A DNA stretch of 64,000 nt from Chlorocebus sabaeus (lineage: Eukaryota; Chordata; Mammalia; Primates; Cercopithecidae): NCBI RefSeq assembly GCF_047675955.1, contig NC_132914.1, positions 42,929,521-42,993,520 of the forward strand, read 5' to 3'. Positions within the stretch are counted from its first letter, which is position 1. Each line of letters opens with the position of its first letter. The notes below the pieces were generated by a model. It worked only from the letters and a program-made list of their open reading frames with translations. It did no database searches and was not told the DNA's origin. The position numbers and the translations under genes were made by a program. Below, piece after piece: positions 38,401-47,400 of the stretch.

Positions 38401-41400
38401 CCCCACACCTTCAACATCTATGGTGCTGCAAAATGAAGACTGATGTTTAGAAAAATGGCCGTGATGCCTTTCAAGTTCCTCAGTCATAAAACAATGAATC
38501 TGTCATGTTCAGTATGCTCTAGTACACTGAGCTGGGCAAGAATGTGGACTTGTGTGCTTTAAGAAAATTTTCAGCAACAAAGTTTGAAACTAAAAGGGTT
38601 TTTATTTGACCTTCAACCAACCAGAAAATTCAGTTGACTCAAACTCTCCCTATCCCTCAAGCATTCTGGATTGATTGTATTAGGTACCTTTTCCCAGCAT
38701 CCATGCCATGGCTCCACTCCATGAGCACAGATGGAGGATTGGCTGTTTCCAAGGCGACTCAGTGTGTGTATGTGTATAGACACTCACGCCGGCTAATTGG
38801 TGCTATTGGTTCTTATCCAATAATGGCTTTTTCTTATCACTTAACCTAGGAAAACTGCTTATGAGATTTGTGACATTGATTAAACTATGGGCAATCCCTT
38901 CTTCCATATTAGGATTTGTTATACTTTCAAGATGGCAGCTATACATCCACATACATAGGCATCTGTTTATGTGTGTGCAAGCATTAAATGTGTGTCTTAT
39001 TCCCTCAAACACCCAGTGTGTATCTCACAACCTACTGTCTACCAAAAGAGAATAACCACCAGGATGAGAATGGGCATCAAGCAGGAATTTGGTATAAAAT
39101 CATTCATTTTAAAGCTGCTGGTTCAATAAATAAGCTGAATTGACATTGTTGTATCATGCCAGAGCATCTGTTATTGAAGACCAATTTTAATTTATTTTTA
39201 TATAAATGGAAAACTGTGTGCAGAACAGCATGGGAAATGAAGCACACTGCATTTATTTGTACTCTTGCAGCATGTGTCTCAGAGCAGCTCAATTCAGGAA
39301 GAAAAGTATCTTGTCAGAAGACAATAAAATTATCTTCTGTGTTGGAATTTTTTGTAGCTTCCTGATGCACATCTGCCAGTGATTCTATAAAAAGATATAG
39401 TTGAGTTAAATGATAATAGCAAAATTTAATCTATTGAAATCTGAGGGAAAAAAGGTAAAATATTCTTGTGGCTCCCCAGTACTGACAGGCAGAAACACAC
39501 TCATATATATACATTTTTCACATCAGAGGAAATGACAAAGCTGGTTCTAGTGAGGGAAATTTTACAATAGAAAAGCCCCTTAATTGTTTTTTCTTGCTTT
39601 GCCTGAGATTTGGTTTGTGGTCTCACTGTGTCTAAACCATACGTTCAAATGAATACTATTAAAAATCATGTTAAGCCAAAAACATGTCTGCTTTTCTGCC
39701 TCATCAATGACAATCATTTAGCTATTTTATTCACATAGAATTTGGTTTAAAGTCAAATCCTTTCTCCTTCGTTCAAACCAGTTTTACATACTGGAGAGTT
39801 TAAAGCCCAGATTAAAGAATTTTAGAGAAAATTCATGTAATTCACAATAGCTTTACCTCCTAATAGATGTCTCTCTGACACACAGGTTTATGATTGGCCC
39901 ATATTTGCTCCTTTTATCTAGGAACATACTAAATTTCCTGTATGTTGTTGTTTAATTTATAATTTTCATAACTTCATCCACTTAATCTTTTTGAAGTTTA
40001 GAGACTTAGATACTAGATCAAACTAAACAGACATTATTATTTGACTATGAATGGGACAACCCCAGTATAATTCTTTCTGCTACCCAAATTTTGCTAAAAT
40101 TAATAAATGCTCACACTCTAATGAAGCAACGAACATAACCATGTACTGAGGGTTTAAAACAAATCAGGTCATGGTTTGACTTATCCAAACAAGTCAAAAT
40201 ACTATACAGGAAAAAAGTGAACTTAGAGGTCATTATTTAAATTTAGATCAAGGAAAACATGCAGTTTACATTGTGTTTATGAAAAGCAAGTGCTAAAATC
40301 AATTATATAAAGCTGAATTATTTTCATAACATTGACTCTGATTACATGTGCAAGTCTTCTAGGCTGAGGTCAGTGGCTCATGCCTATAATGCCAGCACTC
40401 AGAGAGGCTGAGAGAATTGCTTGAGGCCAGGAGTTCCAGACTAGGCGAGACAACATAGTAAGAACCCATCTCTACAAAAAATGTTTAAAGATTAGCCAGG
40501 CAGAGTGGAGTGCACCTGTAATTCTAACTACTCAGGAGGATCACTTGAGCCAAGGAGTTTGAGGTTACAGTGAGCTATGATCATGCCAGTGCACTCCAGC
40601 CTGGACAACAGAGCAAGATCCTATCTCACTATCTGCATATATTTTGCAGTTAAGAAAGAATTAAGATTTCTTTTTTTTTTTTTTTTGAGACGGAGTCTGG
40701 CTCTGTCGCCCAGGCTGGAGTGCAGTGGCCGGATCTCAGCTCACTGCAAGCTCCGCCTCCCGGGTTTACGCCATTCTCCTGCCTCGGCCTCCCGAGTAGC
40801 TGGGACTACAGGCGCCCACCACGCCCGGCTAGTTTTTTGTATTTTTTTTTAGTAGAGACGGGGTTTCACTGTGTTAGCCAGGATGGTCTCGATCTCCTGA
40901 CCTCGTGATCCGCCCGTCTCGGCCTCCCAAAGTGCTGGGATTACAGGCTTGAGCCACCGCGCCCGGCCAAGAATTAAGATTTCTGAGTCTTTAAAAAAAT
41001 AAACAAACATGATGAAAATAGTAAATCTGCCATATTTGTTAACCTGACCTATAAAAACTATAACTTTGGCCGGGCGGGGTGGCTCATGCCTGTAATCCCA
41101 GCACTTTGGGAGGCTGTGGCGAGCGGATCACCTGAGGCCAGGAGTTCAAGACTGGCCTGGCCAACATGACAAAACTCTGTCTCTACTAAAAGTATAAAAA
41201 TTAGCCGGGCTTGTTGGCGCGTGCCTGTAATCCCAGCTACTCAGAAGGCTGAGGCAGGAGAATTGCTTGAACCCAGGAGGCGGAGGTTGCAGTGAGCCAA
41301 GATCGTGCCATTGCACTCCAGCCTGGGCAACAAGAGCGAGACTCCATCTCAAAAACAAAAAACAAACAAAAAACCATAACTTCATTTTCACTTTTTGTTG

Positions 41401-44400
41401 TTTTTCTCCCAAAATAGGCCATGATTATTGCTTTCACATCGGACATGATCCCCCGCCTAGTGTACTACTGGTCTTTCTCCGTCCCTCCCTATGGGGACCA
41501 CACCTCCTACACCATGGAAGGGTACATCAACAACACTCTCTCCATCTTCAAAGTTGCAGACTTCAAAAACAAAAGCAAGGGAAACCCATACTCTGAGCTG
41601 GGTAACCATACCACATGCAGGCAAGTTCTGCTTTACTTGTTTAAAAATGCACTTCATCTTTAAAAGGGGTTTTCTTGTGACTTAATTCTGTTTGGTGTCA
41701 TTTTTTTAATTATTTAATTTTTATTTCTTTATAACTTCAGGATCAGCTGGGTGCTTTGGTGTCATTTAAATCAAGCTGCTAGAGACATTTTTTCCCCATA
41801 GCTTTCTCTTGAGTGAAACTCAGAAAATGTATATGTATGTATATTTATTAAAAAGTTAATGAAGACTAGGGGTAGAACTTTCAGACCAAACCATAAAGAT
41901 TTAAAGATGAGAGTTTCAAAGGATTACAGGGAGATTGATTCCAAAGAAAAGTCATAGAAATAGAGAAACTTCAAGAGGTCCCAGAACAAAGATAATTCAG
42001 TTGTTAATAATATTGTGTTATTCAAGCACAATCTGAAGATATTGGATGATGGCAAACTAGCACCTCACATAACAGGGGCATACAGAGAGAAGAGATGTAA
42101 ATACTCAGCTGAACAGTATTATCTAAAAATATTCCAAAACTCTCTCCATCGATTTTAATGGCTGGTGAGTTCAACAGTGGACAGTATGTACCAAGTAAAT
42201 TACCAATTGATAGTTTGTGAACCGTAGGTCATCGACCTTTTTTCCTGGATCATAGAGTTTCACCTAAAACAAGAGGCTTTAAAGTTTATTTAGTCCAACT
42301 CCTCAAAGGCTTCACTAACTCAAATTCTCAATAATGCAACCGGGAAACCAGAAATAAGCCCAAAATAAATGTTTGTGTTACACCTAGTGGAGCCTCTTTA
42401 CAATTCTGTATTGAATCTCCTTATTCTTACTTTCTACAATTCTAATCAGAAATTAAACTCTTCCAGGTTTAATAGCTTACAGGCATAAAATTAGATATGT
42501 ACTACCTGAGGAAGATACACCAACAGCAGTTAACAGTTGATATCTGACAAGAAGTAGGTAAAAAATTATAGCAAGCAGATAGTACTCTGTATGAGGAGAG
42601 AGAGTCCCATAGCTGAATGAACCCTGATTATACCATTATATAAATAAATTTATAAACATGATCCCTTAAACAGGAATTGTTTTGAGAAAACAGGGATAAA
42701 TGTTGGGAGAAAAAATTTAAAACTTTAGTTCTTTTATAAAGATGGGTTATTTTCTACAAAGATGGACCCTGCTATTACCATCATTCTCTGATTAAATATT
42801 AAATGAGATATAACTGTAGTTATTTTGGGGCTTTGTTACCAAATTGAGCTTTAAGAGAAAATGTATGTGATGTCCAGTTTAAAAGAGCATTGAATCAAAT
42901 ATGACCTCTACTTTTTTTTTTTAATTTTTTGAGACAGAGTCCTGCTCTGTTGCCCAGACAGGAGTGCAGTGACGCCATATCAGCTCCCTGCAACCTCCAC
43001 CTCCCGGGTTCAAGCAATTCTCATGCCTCAGCCACCTGAATAGCTGGGATTACAAGCACGTGCCACCACGCCTGGCTAATTTTTGTATTTTTAGTAGAGA
43101 TGGGGTTTTGCCATATTGGCCAGGCTGGTCTCACACTTCTGGCCTCAAGTGATCCACATGCCTCGGCCTCCCAAAGTGCTAGGATTACAGGCATGAGCCA
43201 CTGCACCCGGCCATGACTTCTTTTTAAATGGGGCCTTTGTTTACAGTATTCAGTCAAAAAGATTTGTCTCCCAATATGTCTCCATTTCGTTTTCAGGTAT
43301 CGTGATTTCCGATACCCACCTGGACACCCCCAGGAGTATAAACACAACATCTACTATTGGCATGTGATTGCAGCCAAGCTGGCTTTCATCATTGTCATGG
43401 AGGTAGGAAAAGTATGCTTTCAAACAGTTTATAAGGATGTGTATTTGCAGACCTTCCATTAAATGTTGCCAACTCCATACTTAACATGTATGATACCTTC
43501 TTATCACTTGCTAATATTTTAGGAAATATGTTAATCAGTTTTGACCTGAAAATATTCAAACAACTTCATTAACGAGAGCATTATCTGCTTTTAAACTTTA
43601 AAAGCATGTTATATGCAAAAGGGATTCAATTTCATTCTTTACTAACTTTTTAAAATTTAGGGCACTGGGCAGCATGTTGGGCTGTGAAAGGGCTTATTCA
43701 AGATGAGTAAGATGATGTGATCTCTGCCTGTGAGAAAGTTTTACTGCTGGGAGAGTTTGAAATTGACCAGCTCTGAAAAATGACTAAGGCAACTATAAAT
43801 TTGTAATTGATGTAGCCAACTATGCTTCCTATGCAGAGTGAATTAACTACTGCCAAATTATAAAGTATCAGAGGTTACTTAATTGGTATGGTCGATAGGA
43901 TTGTATTTAAGCTGCAAGAAACAGAAAACGCAGTCTATGGTGGCTTAAATAAGGTTGATTGCCCTCCCTCCAACCCACATAACAGAGTTCACGAAAGTAT
44001 GTGGTTGCTCCTGAATCAGTCAATACCAGTTCACTGATGGAAGCAGTATATCCAGTTCTTGGATTTGCTCTCATATATGTGTCCCCTTATGGCTGCTGAA
44101 ATTCCAGATAACAAATTACATGCAAAGCAGGAAGAAGGGCGATGCTAACCATATCCAGTCCTTTTTGTCAGGAAAGAATGCTTTGCCAGAAGTCCCTACC
44201 GTGGACTTCCACCTACATCTCATTGACCAGAACTATAGCATGTGGTTTTCTTAGCAGCAAGAGGGGCTGAGGCAGGTGGATTTCATTTGCTCTGAATAAA
44301 ACCACTCAGCAGAGAAGTGGGGTAGACTCCCTGGCTTTTTGGTACTTATACTAGTTTGTTTTTTTTGTTGTTTTGTTTTTTTTCAAGTAGCTACCAAACA

Positions 44401-47400
44401 TTAAACAGGGAAGACAAGTAGCTCATGGTTAGTTCACCATCGTAAGTGGCTTTCTCAAGTACAGTATGTGATATATCAGCAAGAGTCACAAGTTTCTATT
44501 CAAACATGTAGTTGATGAAGTGAGTGGCCCTCTGCTTTTGATATTGTGGTAGACCATTTAATTGTCTTTACATATGCAGTGGACCATCCCCACTGCAAAA
44601 CTTCTAGAGCCAGCTTGATAATTCCTTTGCATTTCTGAGCTCACTGGAAGGGAAGAGAATCTACAGAGAGAGGGAAAATTAGGTGATGGGCTTTTTTTTT
44701 TTTTAAGAGACGGAGTCTCACTCTGTCACACAGGCTGGAGTGTGGTGCCATGATCTTAGCTCACTGCAACTTCTGCCACCCGGGTTTAGCTGATTCTCCT
44801 GCCTAAGCCTCCCAAGTACCTGGGACTACAGGTGCATGCTACCATGCCTGGCTAATTGTATATTTTTAGTAGAGACGGGGTTTCACCATATTGGCCAGGC
44901 TGGTCTCGAACTCCTGACCTCAAGTGGTCCGCCCTCCTCGGCCTCCCAAAGTGCTGGGATTACAGGCATGAGCCACTGCACCCAGCCTAAGTGATGGGCT
45001 GTAATAGGGCAGTGAGCAGGGTTATGTTATGCAAGGGTGACATAACAGAAATTCCCTGTAGTGCTGGAGGGCTCAGAGAGCAAGCTGGTACACATCAGTG
45101 CCTCCATCTGAAGCTCAAGGAGATCATGCCTTGGTTCAGAAGGGAAGTGGAAAAACTGAGCTTGAGATTCCTGGATAAGCCAGAGACCCAAAACAGGGCT
45201 GCATTTGTCTCAGTAGAAAGAAGTGTGTTTCTTCTCTGGAGAAAAGTGTCCTCAGTTTAGACCCCAGGTTTTTCTCAGATCAAGCTAATCAAATATGAGC
45301 ACACAATCAAAGATGGTCAATAACAAGAGGTGATTTAAAAAAAAAAAAAAAAAGTGTGAGAAACAACTGATTTGGACCCTCAGTAACCTCAAGGGTTTGT
45401 TTGAACTGTCAGATAAGGAATATAAATTAACTGTATGTGAAAATATTTAAATAATTTTGGGTAGAATTTTAAAAGAGCAAGAAACTAAAAAAAAATTATA
45501 AGGCAATTTTGAAAAAACTAAATGGAACTTCTAGAAATTAAATCATTGGTGAAATGAAAAAAAAATAACATGGATGAAACAGAAGTTTAGGCAAATCTGA
45601 AGAGAGAATTTGTGAATTGGAAGATAGGTCTGAAAAAATTACTCCTGATACATCGCAGGGAGATAAGAAAATAGAAAATATGAAAAAAAAATGTTAAGTG
45701 ATATGGAAGAATGAGAAATACTAACTTAAAAAATGAAAGAAGCAGAAAATGGATAAAAGAAATGAAAGAGTTCACAGATCAGAAAGCATGACATGTATCA
45801 AGCAGAATAAAGAAATCCACTTACACATATTACAAGGAAAATGCAGCACACCAAAAATACAACCTTGGAAGTAACCAGAGGAAAAAAACTGATGACTAAC
45901 AGAGAAAACTAAAGCGAGAATGGGAGTAGACTTTTTAACAGTAACAACGGAAGCCAAGAGAGTAGTCTATCTCCAGAATGCTAAAGAAGGTAGCTATAAA
46001 CCTTAAATTACAGCAGAAGTTTGAAATCTTTCTGCAATGAAAACACCAGACCATGTGGTTTTTATTGGAGAGTGATACGAAGCTTTTTAAAACAGATCAT
46101 TTCAATCCTATACAAATGCCTTCAGAGATCAGAAAGAGGAAATACTGTCCAACTCATTTGGTGAGGCTAAGAGTAGCCTAAATCCTAAAATCAGACAAGA
46201 AGAGAGAAAGGAAAATAAAGCCAACCCTGTTCATTACATAGATGCAAAGATCTAAGATGTGTAAAGTGAGATGATGGACATGTTAATTTGTTCCACTATA
46301 GAGTAAGGCCTCACTTAACATCCTCATTAGGCTCTTGGAAACCATGACTTTAAGATAACAACATCTAACAAAACCAGTGTTTTTTTCTCATCAATGTTGT
46401 AATGAAACAACATTGAAGGAAATGACGTTGTTCGAGGACCTGGAGTTGCAGTTTCCAAGAACCTGTCGATGATGTTGAGGACTCACTACGTACATGTGTC
46501 TTACAACATCATGTTGTATACCTTTACGCAAAAATTTTTAAAAATGTACAAATCTGAATCTAGAGATATATTTTAAAAAGATAACATCACACCACCAGGC
46601 TTTAACCTGGAAATGCAAGGGTGACATAACAGAGAAATTCCACATATCTATAAATATTCCCTACCTCAGAAACAGATGAAAGAACTCTTTCCTACAGCAT
46701 CAACCTTTGTCCCTTTGCTATATAATTTCCATTATCACTAAACACACTAATATCTCTCACATCTCAAAATTCTCTCCATCCTTACCTCACCAGTCCTGCT
46801 TCACTTCTCTTCTCCTCTTTGTGGCCAGCGACGTTGAATGAGTTGCCAGTACTCATGCTGTCCTTGATTCCTCTGTCTTTCTGTCATGCTTTCACCCCCT
46901 CCACTTCACTGAAGCTGCTCTTGCCAGTTACCAGCAGCCACCACTTCTCCACCCTCCCCTCACCTGACTTAGCAACTTTTGACTCAGCAAAAATCTGAGT
47001 CAAAATTTCGCAGAAAATCTGACTTCAGATTTTCCTCATCACTTACCCCTGGAAACTCCTCCTCACTAGGCTCCTAGGAAAATACGCTTTCCTCCTGCGT
47101 CCCTGGCCATTCCACCTCAGGTTATATGCCAGTACTTTATTCTTTAGTGATCCTGGGACTCATCCCTTGGTTGTCTTCTTTTCTCTCTCCTTGGTCTCTT
47201 AATGATCTCCTGGAGTCTGTTGGCTCTAAATACCATCTGTATGCTAAAAGGACCTTAAAATGGTTGTTTCCAGAGTACCCCTCTCCTGAACTCCACCCAT
47301 GAATCCAATGGCCTACCTGCATTCTTTCTGTCTGCTTGAATGCCTAACAGAGATGTCTCACATCTACTGCCCCACATGCCTATATTTTCCTCCATTCACT

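Noticed and set aside
41267..41596. ORF that fuses Alu sequence to exon 18 in another frame
   Set aside because: It reads exon 18 out of the ANO6 frame and starts inside an Alu. It could only matter if the Alu were exonised, for which there is no evidence here.
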